This document shows, one piece after another, positions 53,106-61,802 of a stretch of DNA of 64,000 nt. Source of the DNA: Mycobacterium sp. E787 (GTDB taxonomy: Bacteria > Actinomycetota > Actinomycetes > Mycobacteriales > Mycobacteriaceae); the NCBI RefSeq assembly GCF_001668725.1, contig NZ_LZKL01000095.1:124001-188000 (forward strand). Direction: 5' to 3'. Position numbers and translations under genes: made by a program. Position 1 is the stretch's first letter, and each line of letters begins with the position of its first letter. The notes beneath the pieces are model-generated. The model saw only the letters and a program-made list of their open reading frames with translations. It did not search any database and was not told the origin of the DNA.

Positions 53106-53579
53106 CTATTCCTCGTCTTCGAGGAAGGGAACCTCGTCGTCGATGATGTGCACCGCGGCCTCCTCCGCAGATGCTGCGCCCCCGCTGATCCCGACGTCCT
53201 CAGCGACCAACTCCGCCTCGGAGTCTTCGCCAAATCCCAGGTCCGGGGCCACAAGTCGGCCTGCTCGCGCGCGGCCCACTTCACCGCGCTCGGGAAACTC
53301 GGTTTCGCGCTCGGATTCGTCGGAGCACTGCTGCTCGGTCTCATCGAGCAAGACGTCGATTCGCGATGCCGGATCCGGCTCTTCCTCGGCGAGCAGCTGG
53401 TCCATGGTTTCGGACGGGCCGAAGGCGCCGCGTCCATACGGTCGCTCGGGCGGCGAATAGCCCTCGTCGAGGATGTCGTCCATGCCGCGGTCGATCAAGG
53501 TGTCCTCGGGCTGCAGCTGGTTGTCGTCCTCCCCGCTGTACTCGCCGGGCGCCGGGCCGGTGCCGTAGTGGGTGCTCAT
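53106..53579 (-). CDS. DUF5709-family protein
   Basis: 157 residues from ATG 53579. Strongly acidic; the pattern DTLIDRGMDDILDEGYSPPE, RPYGRGAFGPSETMDQLLAE, EPDPASRIDVLLDE is the DUF5709 signature of actinobacteria. No membrane segment. Its start overlaps the stop of the upstream gene (ATGA), so the two are coupled. Function unknown. Confidence 0.82.
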   Translation of the reverse strand: MSTHYGTGPAPGEYSGEDDNQLQPEDTLIDRGMDDILDEGYSPPERPYGRGAFGPSETMDQLLAEEEPDPASRIDVLLDETEQQCSDESERETEFPERGEVGRARAGRLVAPDLGFGEDSEAELVAEDVGISGGAASAEEAAVHIIDDEVPFLEDEE

Positions 53580-54079
53580 GAGTTGCTCCCCGGGTTGTGT
53601 CGGCCACTGAGCCGCTCCATCTCGTCGGCCGCTTCGCTCAGCGCGGCCGCCAGCTCGCGGGCCGACGGTGGATCCAGCGCCGCCAGGTGGCGGGTATGCA
53701 CGGCGATCCACCGCCGCGTGGAGCCGTCGGCCTGCTGTCGGCCGCAGATTTGAACGCGGGCCGGCCCGCCGCGGCGCGCGGTGCCCTCGAAGTCGCGGAA
53801 CCAAGTGCTGTCAAGCTGCCAGTCGAACGTCCGCACCGCTCCGTCGGGCGGCGCGACATCGCCGAATGGCATCCCAGTTGTCATGTTCTTGGCCGCCCAC
53901 TGTCGCGCCATTTCGAGCAACGTCTGCGGTTCGTCGCGTTCCAGGCCCTCGAGCTGGGCGATCTGCTCGGCGGTGAGCTGGTCGGCCACGTCGCGCCAGG
54001 TTTGGGCGGTGTCGTCGTGTGCGGTCATGATGTGCAGTGTCGTGCGGTCGGGCCGCTGTTCGCGAGGGCCGAAGGTCAT
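53576..54079 (-). CDS. Conserved hypothetical protein coupled to DUF5709
   Basis: 167 residues from ATG 54079 (GGAGAAG upstream); ATG 54028 is the alternative. Segments: TWRDVADQLTAEQIAQLEGL, ARQWAAKNMTTGMPFGDVAP, FDWQLDSTWFRDFEGTARRG, and a C-terminal helix ELAAALSEAADEMERL. I do not recognise the family. No signal peptide. It ends within the start of the DUF5709 gene. Confidence 0.72.
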   Translation of the reverse strand: MTFGPREQRPDRTTLHIMTAHDDTAQTWRDVADQLTAEQIAQLEGLERDEPQTLLEMARQWAAKNMTTGMPFGDVAPPDGAVRTFDWQLDSTWFRDFEGTARRGGPARVQICGRQQADGSTRRWIAVHTRHLAALDPPSARELAAALSEAADEMERLSGRHNPGSNS

Positions 54080-54261
54080 GTCTTGGTTTTCTTCTCCGGT
54101 GCGGTGGTTGCTGGGTGAGATCCGGTTCGTGCGATCGAGCTTCCGCCGTATGGCCGGATGCCGGCGTTTAGCCGTGGTCGGCATCGTGATGTACTGACTC
54201 TCCGATCGCGCCTTGATTACGTTGCTCTTCAACGGAGTTGACCCATCGCCGCGAAATTCGG

Positions 54262-54429
54262 CTAGCTGCGGGGAACATGCTCCCCGAGCCGTGGGCATTC
54301 ATCGGGCAGGTGGATGAGGACCGCGTCGTCTTCGGCCACCTGCGATTGGCCGCGGCGATGCGCGATCAGGTACAGCCATCCCGGCCCGATGGGTTGCTTG
54401 CAGCGAGCGCACTCTGGATCGACGACCAT
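54262..54429 (-). CDS. Small CxxC protein (55 aa)
   Basis: 55 residues from ATG 54429 with GGGAGAAC upstream. MVVDPECARCKQPIGPGWLY contains CxxC (Cys7, Cys10), like a zinc knuckle with one visible half, followed by LIAHRRGQSQVAEDDAVLIH and a third Cys in DECPRLG. Protein-like throughout, unlike the overlapping frames. The flanking stretches 54080-54261 and 54430-54642 contain nothing else I can support. Confidence 0.6.
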   Translation of the reverse strand: MVVDPECARCKQPIGPGWLYLIAHRRGQSQVAEDDAVLIHLPDECPRLGEHVPRS

Positions 54430-54642
54430 TGTTCTCCCTTACCGGCCTTGCTATCTCGGTGATCGTTCTCGGCGCCTTCCCCGGTCGCCAAAGGGGCCCT
54501 TCCGGCGCATCGCTTCGGCAGGCCCGGTTGTGGAGGCGCGAGTGCGGCGTCGCGGTGACGCGCAGAGGACGGCGCTGTCCGTACCAGGCAACCGGGTTCC
54601 ATTCCCATAGCACCTTTGCTCCATGGCTTTTCGTGCTCCGCG

Positions 54643-56052
54643 TTACGGTTGTGCGCCCACGGCCGCGCGGGTTAGGTGATCGATGAACCAGTCGCGGGCC
54701 AACACCGCGACTCGCTCGAGCGTTCCCGGCTCTTCGAAGAGGTGGGTGGCGCCGGGAACGATGGTCAGCTGGCACTCGACCCGCATCATGGCCTGGGCCT
54801 GTCGATTCAATCCCAGTACCACGTCGTCGTGACCGCCCACGATCAACAATGTCGGTGCCACAACTTTGGTCAGCGCCGCGCCTGCCAGGTCGGGCCTGCC
54901 GCCGCGGGACACCACCGCCGCGACCCCCGCGCGAGGATCGGCGGCCGCGACCAGTGCCGCACCGGCCCCGGTGCTGGCACCGAAGTAGCCGACCGGCAGG
55001 GCCGCGGTATCGGGCTGGCTGGCCAGCCATCCGGTGACGTCCACGAGCCGCCGCGCCAGCAGCTCGATGTCAAAAACGTTGGCGCGGTTGCGTTCCTCGT
55101 CCGGGGTGAGCAGGTCGAACAGCAGGGTGGCAAGGCCCGCCGCGTTCAAAACCTCGGCCACGTGGCGGTTGCGGGGGCTATGGCGACTGCTCCCACTACC
55201 GTGAGCGAATACCACCACACCGACCGGTCGTTCCGGGATCGTCAGATGTCCGGCCAGCAACGTCGGCCCGGCGCTCACCCGGACCTCCTCGTCACGAAGC
55301 GGCGGATCGGCAGGTGTGCCGGCGCCCTCGGTTTCGCGAAACCCCGCCCGCGCACGGTCAAGCAGCGCGATCACTTCGTCGTCGGAGGTCTGGGTGAAGT
55401 TGCAATAGCCCTGGCCGACGGCGAAGAAAAACGCGGGCGTCTCGAGGCAGACGACCTCGTCCGCGTATCCGTCGAATCTGGCGAAGATATCGCGCCCGCC
55501 GATGGGAACCGCCAGCATCACCCTGCTTGCGCCCTGCGCGCGCGCCACCTCGCAGGCGGCCCTGGCGGTGGCGCCGGTCGCCACTCCGTCGTCGACGATC
55601 ACCGCGATCCGTCCCGCAATGGGGATGCGGTCGTGGCCACGGCGGAAGCGTTCCGAGCGACGCGCCAGCTCGGCGCGCTGCTCCGCTTCGACCCGCGCCA
55701 TCTCCTCCTCGGACAGGTCGGCTTCGGCCACCACGGAGTCGTTGGTCACCCGCACCCCGTCCTCGCCGATGGCGCCGAACGCGAGTTCGGGCTGAAACGG
55801 CACGCCCAACTTGCGCACCACCAAAACATCCAGCGGCGCCCGCAGTGCCTTGGCGACCTCGAAGGCGACCGGCACCCCGCCACGCGGCAGGCCCAGCACC
55901 ACAATGTCCTTGCCGCGCAAGGAGCTCAGGCGTTCGGCCAGGTGCCGGCCGGCGTCGGCGCGATCATCGAACACCCTCATGCTGCCGCGTAACGATGCGA
56001 GCCGCCGGGCCAACGGACGCCTGCCATCAGCGCTGTCGCCCAGTTTCGTCAT
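54643..56052 (-). CDS. Phosphoribosyltransferase fused to alpha/beta hydrolase (Rv0571c-like)
   Basis: 469 residues from ATG 56052; ATG 55980 (MRVFDDRADAGRHLAE) is equally plausible. The N-terminal half is a type I phosphoribosyltransferase with the PRPP loop IAVIVDDGVATGATARAA. The C-terminal half is a dienelactone-hydrolase-like alpha/beta hydrolase with nucleophile GASTGAGAALVAA, Asp in GGHDDVV and His in GATHLFEEPG. In M. tuberculosis Rv0571c is in the DosR regulon, and a DosR-like box lies 36 bp upstream of this start. Physiological reaction unknown. Confidence 0.88.
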   Translation of the reverse strand: MTKLGDSADGRRPLARRLASLRGSMRVFDDRADAGRHLAERLSSLRGKDIVVLGLPRGGVPVAFEVAKALRAPLDVLVVRKLGVPFQPELAFGAIGEDGVRVTNDSVVAEADLSEEEMARVEAEQRAELARRSERFRRGHDRIPIAGRIAVIVDDGVATGATARAACEVARAQGASRVMLAVPIGGRDIFARFDGYADEVVCLETPAFFFAVGQGYCNFTQTSDDEVIALLDRARAGFRETEGAGTPADPPLRDEEVRVSAGPTLLAGHLTIPERPVGVVVFAHGSGSSRHSPRNRHVAEVLNAAGLATLLFDLLTPDEERNRANVFDIELLARRLVDVTGWLASQPDTAALPVGYFGASTGAGAALVAAADPRAGVAAVVSRGGRPDLAGAALTKVVAPTLLIVGGHDDVVLGLNRQAQAMMRVECQLTIVPGATHLFEEPGTLERVAVLARDWFIDHLTRAAVGAQP

Positions 56053-56087
56053 GCCCCGAGTGTGGCGCGACGTGCCCGTCCGCCGAA

Positions 56088-56101
56088 GGGCCTTAAGACC
56101 A
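56088..56101. promoter_or_regulatory. Weak DosR-like box between divergent genes
   Basis: GGGCCTTAAGACCA matches GGGACTWWAGTCCC at 11 of 14 positions. It sits between the phosphoribosyltransferase-hydrolase gene and the CapA-like gene, whose M. tuberculosis counterparts (Rv0571c, Rv0574c) are both dormancy-regulated. Confidence 0.5.
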
Positions 56102-56160
56102 CTCCCGGTCGGGACCAACGCCTCCTGACCGGCGATCGCCGACCGGTTAGGGTCGGCGCG

Positions 56161-57333
56161 ATGGAGGCGGATGCGTCGTCGCGTCCCCCGCGAAATTCCG
56201 GTGCGGTGACGGTGCTCCTGGGCGGTGACGTCATGCTGGGGCGCGGCGTCGATCAGATCCTGCCTCATCCGGGCGACCCGGAGTTACGTGAACCGCATCT
56301 GCGTGATGCGCGCGGATACGTCCTGCTGGCCGAGCGCACGAACGGGCCGATCCCGCGCCCGGTGGATTGGCGGTGGCCCTGGGGCGAGGTGCTGGCGCTG
56401 CTCGACGACGCCGCGCCCGACGTCCGACTGATCAACCTCGAGACGACGATCACCGCCGCCGGAGAATTCGCCGAGCACAAAACGGTTTGTTACCGAATGC
56501 ACCCGGATAACACACCGGCCCTGACTGTGTTGCGGCCGGACGTGTGCGCCCTGGCCAACAACCACATCCTCGACTTCGGCTATCAAGGGTTGACCGACAC
56601 GCTGGCGGCGCTCACCGCGGCGGGCATACAGGGCGTGGGTGCGGGCATCGACTTGGCCACCGCACGCCGCCACGCGGTGGTCAACGCTCACGGTGAACAC
56701 CGGGCGCTGATCGGCTCGGTGGCGATGAAGTCGGCCGGCGTCCCTGAATCCTGGGCCGCACGCCACGACCGGCCCGGGGTGTGGCTGGTCCGGGATCCGT
56801 CGCTGCGGGACGTCGCCGATGAGGTGGCCGCGGAGGTGCTGGCGCGCAGGCGCGACGGCGATGTCGCGATCGTCTCGGTGCATTGGGGCTCCAACTGGGG
56901 CTACGCGCTGGCACCAAGCGAAATCGCGTTCGCGCACCGGCTGATCGATGCCGGCATCGACATCGTGCACGGACATTCCTCGCACCATCCCAGGCCGATC
57001 GAGATATACCGCGGCAGTCCGATCCTGTATGGCTGCGGTGACGTCATTGACGACTACGAGGGCATCGGCGGGCACGAACCGTTCCGCGGCGACCTCAGGC
57101 TGCTGTATCTGGCCGATTTCGATCCCGTTGGTGGGGAGAAGATTTCGTTGCGGATGATCCCGCTGCGCGTGCGGCGGATGCGCCTCGAACTGGCGTCCCA
57201 GGATGAAGCCGAGTGGCTGCGCAAGACCATCGAGCACACCAGCCGCAGGTTCGGAACCCGTGTCATGGCGCGGTCCGACGACTTGCTGGAGGTCGTGACA
57301 CCGCGCGGTGACACGCATCGTCGCGCGGGCTGA
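56161..57333 (+). CDS. CapA/PgsA-like poly-gamma-glutamate synthesis-family protein (Rv0574c-like)
   Basis: 390 residues from ATG 56161; the longer frame adds a basic stretch that overlaps the promoter. It is a calcineurin-like phosphoesterase-type CapA fold: VTVLLGGDVMLGRGVD (metal Asp), INLETTIT, ALANNHILDFGYQGL, VSVHWGSNWGY, and HGHSSHHPRPIEIY. No membrane helix, unlike classic CapA. M. tuberculosis Rv0574c has been linked to poly-gamma-glutamate in the wall. A poly-gamma-glutamate hydrolase-like gene lies 1.9 kb downstream on the other strand. Confidence 0.9.
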   Translation: MEADASSRPPRNSGAVTVLLGGDVMLGRGVDQILPHPGDPELREPHLRDARGYVLLAERTNGPIPRPVDWRWPWGEVLALLDDAAPDVRLINLETTITAAGEFAEHKTVCYRMHPDNTPALTVLRPDVCALANNHILDFGYQGLTDTLAALTAAGIQGVGAGIDLATARRHAVVNAHGEHRALIGSVAMKSAGVPESWAARHDRPGVWLVRDPSLRDVADEVAAEVLARRRDGDVAIVSVHWGSNWGYALAPSEIAFAHRLIDAGIDIVHGHSSHHPRPIEIYRGSPILYGCGDVIDDYEGIGGHEPFRGDLRLLYLADFDPVGGEKISLRMIPLRVRRMRLELASQDEAEWLRKTIEHTSRRFGTRVMARSDDLLEVVTPRGDTHRRAG

Positions 57334-57342
57334 CAGCCCGAA

Positions 57343-58161
57343 TCAGCGCAGCTCGGCGATGACCTTCGCGAAGGCGTCCAGGTTGTTGTCCTGCACGGTG
57401 AAGCTGGTCAGCCCGTACTTATCCCGGAGCCCGGACAACGTGTCGGCCATCTCGCGCGGTGACCCGCTGAGCACCGACGGCATCGACAGCAACTGCTCAT
57501 CGGAGAGGTCGGGTGCGTACTGGCGGGTCATTCTCAAGTCGGGTTCGGTCTCGCCTTCGCGCGGCATCGCCGTGATCACCATGTTCAGCTCCAGCGGCTC
57601 GAACCGGTCGCCGGCCGCGGCGCGGACGAACCCGATGCGTTCGGCCAGCGGGTCTTCGACGTCTCGGACCCGGGCGCCGGTCAGCCCGATGATGTCGGCG
57701 TGCCGAGCGGCGATGGTCAGCACCCGATCCCCGTTGCCCGCGATGAGGATCGGCGTGGTCGGGTGGTGCTCCTTCAGGTAGGTCGTCATGTGCGCGAGGT
57801 AGTCGACCCGGGCCCCGGCGCTGGGGTACGGCAGCTCGGCGGCCTCGAATTCCTCTTTGACATAGCCAGTGCCGAGCCCGATCTCGAGGCGGCCGTCGCT
57901 GAGCAGGTCCAGGGCCTGAAGGTCGCGGCTGAGCAAGGCCGGCTTGTAGAACGCGGCGTTGAGCACGTACATGCTGAGTTTGATCCTGCTTGTCACCATC
58001 GCGACCGCGGTCAGCGTCGGCGACGGTGCGGCCGCGCCGAGATGGTCTGGCACGCAAAGGATGTCGTATCCGAGATCTTCCGCTCGCTTCACCTTGTCGA
58101 CCAGTGCGGCGCGCGACTTGTAGAAGCGCATGCTCAACCCGAATCGAAAATCCTTGTCCAC
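57343..58161 (-). CDS. LLM-class F420-dependent oxidoreductase
   Basis: 272 residues. The luciferase-like TIM-barrel pattern: GYDILCVPDHL, then SRIKLSMYVLNAAFYKPALL, SDGRLEIGLGTGYVKEEFEA, and PTTPILIAGNGDRVLTIAAR. These bind F420 and reduce or oxidise unknown small molecules. GTG 58161 is chosen because CGGAGG lies 6 bases upstream; the TTG codons before it have no proper spacing. It ends 9 bp from the convergent CapA-like gene. Confidence 0.9.
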   Translation of the reverse strand: MDKDFRFGLSMRFYKSRAALVDKVKRAEDLGYDILCVPDHLGAAAPSPTLTAVAMVTSRIKLSMYVLNAAFYKPALLSRDLQALDLLSDGRLEIGLGTGYVKEEFEAAELPYPSAGARVDYLAHMTTYLKEHHPTTPILIAGNGDRVLTIAARHADIIGLTGARVRDVEDPLAERIGFVRAAAGDRFEPLELNMVITAMPREGETEPDLRMTRQYAPDLSDEQLLSMPSVLSGSPREMADTLSGLRDKYGLTSFTVQDNNLDAFAKVIAELR

Positions 58162-58191
58162 CAACAACCTCCGTTCGACGGATCCAACTAC

Positions 58192-59247
58192 TTACCAGGA
58201 CCGGGCCGCGGCCGCCAGCCCGCGCACCAGGGCGGTGGTGACCGGCGACAAGCCGTCGTCGCCGGGCAGCGGGCTGCGCGGACTGAGCCCCCTGACCCGG
58301 GCCGACAGCTCCAGCTGCGTCCCGCCGTCGCGTACCCGGTTGACCGGGTTGCGGGGATGCAGGCCCCGCAGTTCCGGCGGGATGTCGTCGATGTCGGTGA
58401 CGACCTGATACCCGGTCAGCCGGACGTGGCGGGCCAGGTGGGCCGCCAGCGCGCGGTTGCGTCCCCCGGCGAGCAGCTGGGTGCCGCGCCCGATGCGCCC
58501 GTAGCCGTGCAGCGAGACAGCGACGTCGACGTGGTCGAGAAACTCGGCAAGCCGCGGCGACTCGGCGGGGTCATAGAGCGCCGACGGGAGGTGGTGCGGG
58601 TAGCGGTCGGGGTGGCGCAGCACGTACACCGACGCCCCGGCCGCCTCGGCGGCCCGTTCGGCGATCACGTCGGTCATCTCTTCGAGACCGCCACCGTGGA
58701 TGGCGAGAAAACCGAAACGCGATCGCAGCCGGCTTTCCTCGATCACTCCCGGATCGCGCAACACTTCGGAAAGCGACTGCGGGGATGCGGTTTTCGCGGT
58801 CAGCGGACGGGGCCAGCGGGCGGGATCCCACCGGCGCAGAAAGTCGACCCAGCGTTGCGGCAGCCCGTGATGCACGGCGCCGTCGATGATCCGGGGCAGG
58901 TATCCCGGTCGGGGCGGGCCCGGATCCACGCGGTGGTCGATGTAGACCCATGCCGGCGACGGGCCCTGACCCGTATGGACGGTCAGCCGGTCGCGCCGGT
59001 AGCGCACCGGCACGCCCTCGGCGCCGTCGAGCGTCGCCAGATCGTCGTCGGAGATTTGCCAGAGCACCCCGTGCACCTGGGCGCCGGCGAATGGCTCGAC
59101 GGTTGCCACGCCGCGCTGGTTGATCAGCCAGTCGTGGTCCGCCAGCACCGCCGGCCGGGGATCCGCCGCCCCGGGGCAGCGCATCGCCATCTGCGTGACA
59201 CACAGATTCGACCCGTATGCGAAATAGGGGTGCCGGCGGGCCGGCAT
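58192..59247 (-). CDS. Gamma-glutamylcyclotransferase-like / poly-gamma-glutamate hydrolase-like fusion
   Basis: 351 residues in two parts. Residues 1-~140 match the GGCT-like fold (PYFAYGSNLCVTQMAMRCPG near the start, then VHGVLWQISDDDLATLDGAE). Residues ~165-351 match the zinc-dependent poly-gamma-glutamate hydrolase (PghP) family: FLAIHGGGLEEMTDVIAERA, with a second His in VAVSLHGYG. Both halves act on gamma-glutamyl bonds, so the protein may trim and recycle gamma-glutamyl peptides or polymer. No signal peptide, so it is probably cytoplasmic. Confidence 0.85.
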   Translation of the reverse strand: MPARRHPYFAYGSNLCVTQMAMRCPGAADPRPAVLADHDWLINQRGVATVEPFAGAQVHGVLWQISDDDLATLDGAEGVPVRYRRDRLTVHTGQGPSPAWVYIDHRVDPGPPRPGYLPRIIDGAVHHGLPQRWVDFLRRWDPARWPRPLTAKTASPQSLSEVLRDPGVIEESRLRSRFGFLAIHGGGLEEMTDVIAERAAEAAGASVYVLRHPDRYPHHLPSALYDPAESPRLAEFLDHVDVAVSLHGYGRIGRGTQLLAGGRNRALAAHLARHVRLTGYQVVTDIDDIPPELRGLHPRNPVNRVRDGGTQLELSARVRGLSPRSPLPGDDGLSPVTTALVRGLAAAARSW

Positions 59248-59365
59248 CTAGTCCGGCACCGTCTCGGCGCTGAGGTCGTGACGCAAGCTAACTCCCACGG
59301 GCCCTTCCACCGACGATGACGCTCCTCATCCTGCCGCACGGGGGGAGCCGCGCGCTACGTGCCGG

Positions 59366-60910
59366 TCACCGGATGATCGGGGCGGGCGCACTCGATACCG
59401 GGGGCGGCGGTGGGTTTGGCCGGGGCGGAGGGTAGGGGACCCGGCTCGGTATCGGCGTCCCGGAAGGCAGCGGCGGTTTCGGTGGTGGGGGCGGCGGATG
59501 CCCAGGCGGTGACGGTTGCACTCCCGAGGGCGGTGACGGATGCACTCCCGACGGCGGGGACGGCACCACCACCGGCGGCGGGAGTAGCACGGGCGGAGGC
59601 AGCACGACGACGGGTGGTGGCGGCACGACGACGGGTGGTGCCGGCGCCAGGGGCGGCGGGGGGGCCGGCGGCGGCGCGAGCGGAGGCGGCGCCGGCGCGA
59701 TCGGCGCGGGGACGCCGGCTGCCGGCGGCACGACGGGTGCGGGCGAATTAACGGGCGGCGCAGGGAGATTCGCTGGGGGAGCCGGTGCGATGTGGTTGGC
59801 GGCCGGCGGTGACGCCGGCTTCATGGGCGCGGGTGCGGTGCGGCTCAGCTCGGTCGGCGTGATGGCCGTCTTGTGGTGGTACAGAAAGATGTACATCAAC
59901 CCCAGCGACGCGAAGAAGGCGGCGGCGAACAGCGCGATCCACGGGACGACCCGCCGAACTCGGCCTTGTTGCGCGGTCTCGAGGTAGTCCCCGTCGTCCC
60001 GGTCCGGGACGACGGACCCCGAGGCCACCGTCGGGGGGAAGGCGCTGTCGTCGGACCCGGCGCGGTCGCCTCGGGTGCCGTCCGCGCCGAGGTCGAAGTC
60101 GGCGGAGGTCAGTTGAACCCGGCCCAGGGTCTGATCCCGCAGCCAGGCCGGCGCGGGGATGATCACCGGCGCCGCACCCAGCAGCGCGACCGGGTTGACC
60201 AGGCGGCGCCGTTCCTCGTCGCACACGGAGCACGATTCGATGTGGCGGGTGATGCGCTTGCGCATCAGCACGCTGAAGCGTCCGTCCCAGCCCGCCAGGA
60301 TGGCGCCCAGCTCGGCGCACTTGTCCGCGGTGTGTTGGGCCCGACGGGCGACCAGCAACGCGCCCAGCGAAGTCTCTATGGTGCTGCGCAGCCGCGACAC
60401 CATCTTGTTGGCGGTGCCGGGGCTGACCTCCAACGCGTTGGCGAGCTCGGGTCCGTCCAGGCCGTGGCGATAGGCCAGCTCGAGCACCATGCGGTCGCGG
60501 TCGCCGAGGCCGCCGGCGGCCTCGGCGATGAGGTTGGCCAGCTCGTTGCGCGCGGCCAGCGTGTCCGGACCCGCGTCGTGCGACGCCGCCTCGGGGAGTT
60601 CGTCCGAAACCTGCTCGCGACGGCGGTTTTTGATGCAGCGCAGCGCCTCATTGCGGGCAATGGCATACAACCACGGGCGCAGCCTGTCGGGCTCCCGCAG
60701 GCGCGGCAGCTGGGTGGCAGCGGCGCAAAAGACGTCCTGCACGCAGTCGGCGGCGGCGTCACGGTCGCGCACCATGCCGATGCAGAAGTCGTGCAGGCGG
60801 TCGGCGTAACGGTCGTAGATCATGGCAAACGCGCGTCGGTCGCCCGCCGCGGCCGCGCGGGCCAACTCGCCGTCGCTGACGATGTCCCAGTTGGATAGTG
60901 CGCTCGTCAC
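59366..60910 (-). CDS. ECF sigma factor fused to zinc motif, membrane helix and proline-rich outer domain
   Basis: 514 residues from GTG with GGGAAAG upstream. Sigma region 2 (about 22-95, FCIGMVRDRDAAADCVQDVF) and region 4 (about 128-185, with ELANALEVSPGTANKMVSRL) are intact. Then comes an anti-sigma-like zinc motif His223-x3-Cys227-x2-Cys230, one membrane helix at 323-345, and ~165 residues that are mostly Pro, Ala and Val. It looks like a membrane-tethered sigma with its own anti-sigma, as in the actinobacterial fused ECF groups (ECF52/53 type, from memory). Release would need proteolysis or a conformational change. Confidence 0.88.
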   Translation of the reverse strand: MTSALSNWDIVSDGELARAAAAGDRRAFAMIYDRYADRLHDFCIGMVRDRDAAADCVQDVFCAAATQLPRLREPDRLRPWLYAIARNEALRCIKNRRREQVSDELPEAASHDAGPDTLAARNELANLIAEAAGGLGDRDRMVLELAYRHGLDGPELANALEVSPGTANKMVSRLRSTIETSLGALLVARRAQHTADKCAELGAILAGWDGRFSVLMRKRITRHIESCSVCDEERRRLVNPVALLGAAPVIIPAPAWLRDQTLGRVQLTSADFDLGADGTRGDRAGSDDSAFPPTVASGSVVPDRDDGDYLETAQQGRVRRVVPWIALFAAAFFASLGLMYIFLYHHKTAITPTELSRTAPAPMKPASPPAANHIAPAPPANLPAPPVNSPAPVVPPAAGVPAPIAPAPPPLAPPPAPPPPLAPAPPVVVPPPPVVVLPPPVLLPPPVVVPSPPSGVHPSPPSGVQPSPPGHPPPPPPKPPLPSGTPIPSRVPYPPPRPNPPPPPVSSAPAPIIR

Positions 60911-61067
60911 GTCGCTTTCCCGGCCGATGAGGCGTCGGTGCGCTTCCCAAAACCGGCGCTGCGAATAAGTGTGCGCGTGCAGCGGTCAAATAGCACGAGA
61001 AATTCCAGCTCGGTGGTGGGCGCATGGGAGGTCAGGATCACGGTCAGCCTCGCCCAGCCCCGCGGCC

Positions 61068-61802
61068 TCACTTGCAGACCCCCTGCACCAGGTGGTGCGG
61101 GGGCAGGCACAGCACCGGCGGCGCCGGGGGCGCGGGCAGCTTCGGCGGCGACGGCAGCGGCGGCAGCTGCGGAGGCGAAGGCAGCGGCGGCAGCGAAGGC
61201 GGGGGCGGTAGCTGCGGCGGAGGCCCCGGCACCCACACGGCCGGCGGCGGGGGGACGTTCACGACCACGACCGGGCCGTGTGGCGCGGCGGGCGGCGGTG
61301 TGCCGGGGTCGGCCGCGGGCGCCGGGTTGTCCGGCGGGGGCGCGACCACCGCGGCGGGCGCCTGGACCTGCGGCGCGGGGTCGGGCAGCGCGACCACCGG
61401 AGCGGCGTCCTGCGGGGCGGCGTCGGCCGGGGGTGCGACCGGAGGAGCGACCGCGGCGGCCGGAACCGGTGCCAATGGCGCGAATGTGGAGGCGGCCGGG
61501 GCGCCGGCGGCGCCCGGGGTCACGGCGACGGACTGTGGTTGGGGCGAGCCGCCGAAGAGGGCGATGCCGAGCGCGACGCCCGCACCGATCGTGCCGACCA
61601 GGCCCGCGGCCACCCACATCTTGTCGATGGGCGGCTTGGCGGCGGGCGTGATCGGGCCGGGCGGGAAGTGGTGGCCGTGCGGGAGCCCCGCGCGGGGATC
61701 GGTCGGGTCACCGAGCGGGCTCGACGCCCATGCGTATGCCGAGGTGGGCTCGTCGCCGCGGGGCGCCAGGGCGGTCCGGTCCATGTCGTGCAAGGTGCTC
61801 AT
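61068..61802 (-). CDS. Proline-rich single-pass membrane protein upstream of the ECF sigma gene
   Basis: 244 residues. A cytoplasmic N-terminus of ~60 residues, one helix at about 62-86 (MWVAAGLVGTIGAGVALGIA), then ~155 residues made of P, A and V, ending in a short segment with two cysteines (VLCLPPHHLVQGVCK). This is the same layout as the sigma protein's outer part. It is 157 bp upstream of, and same-strand as, the sigma gene, so they may be co-regulated or interact. No known domain. Confidence 0.75.
   Translation of the reverse strand: MSTLHDMDRTALAPRGDEPTSAYAWASSPLGDPTDPRAGLPHGHHFPPGPITPAAKPPIDKMWVAAGLVGTIGAGVALGIALFGGSPQPQSVAVTPGAAGAPAASTFAPLAPVPAAAVAPPVAPPADAAPQDAAPVVALPDPAPQVQAPAAVVAPPPDNPAPAADPGTPPPAAPHGPVVVVNVPPPPAVWVPGPPPQLPPPPSLPPLPSPPQLPPLPSPPKLPAPPAPPVLCLPPHHLVQGVCK

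Noticed and set aside
54480..54520. DosR-like box upstream of the CxxC gene
   Set aside because: The GGGGCCCTTCCGGCGC stretch fits the consensus poorly and lacks symmetry.
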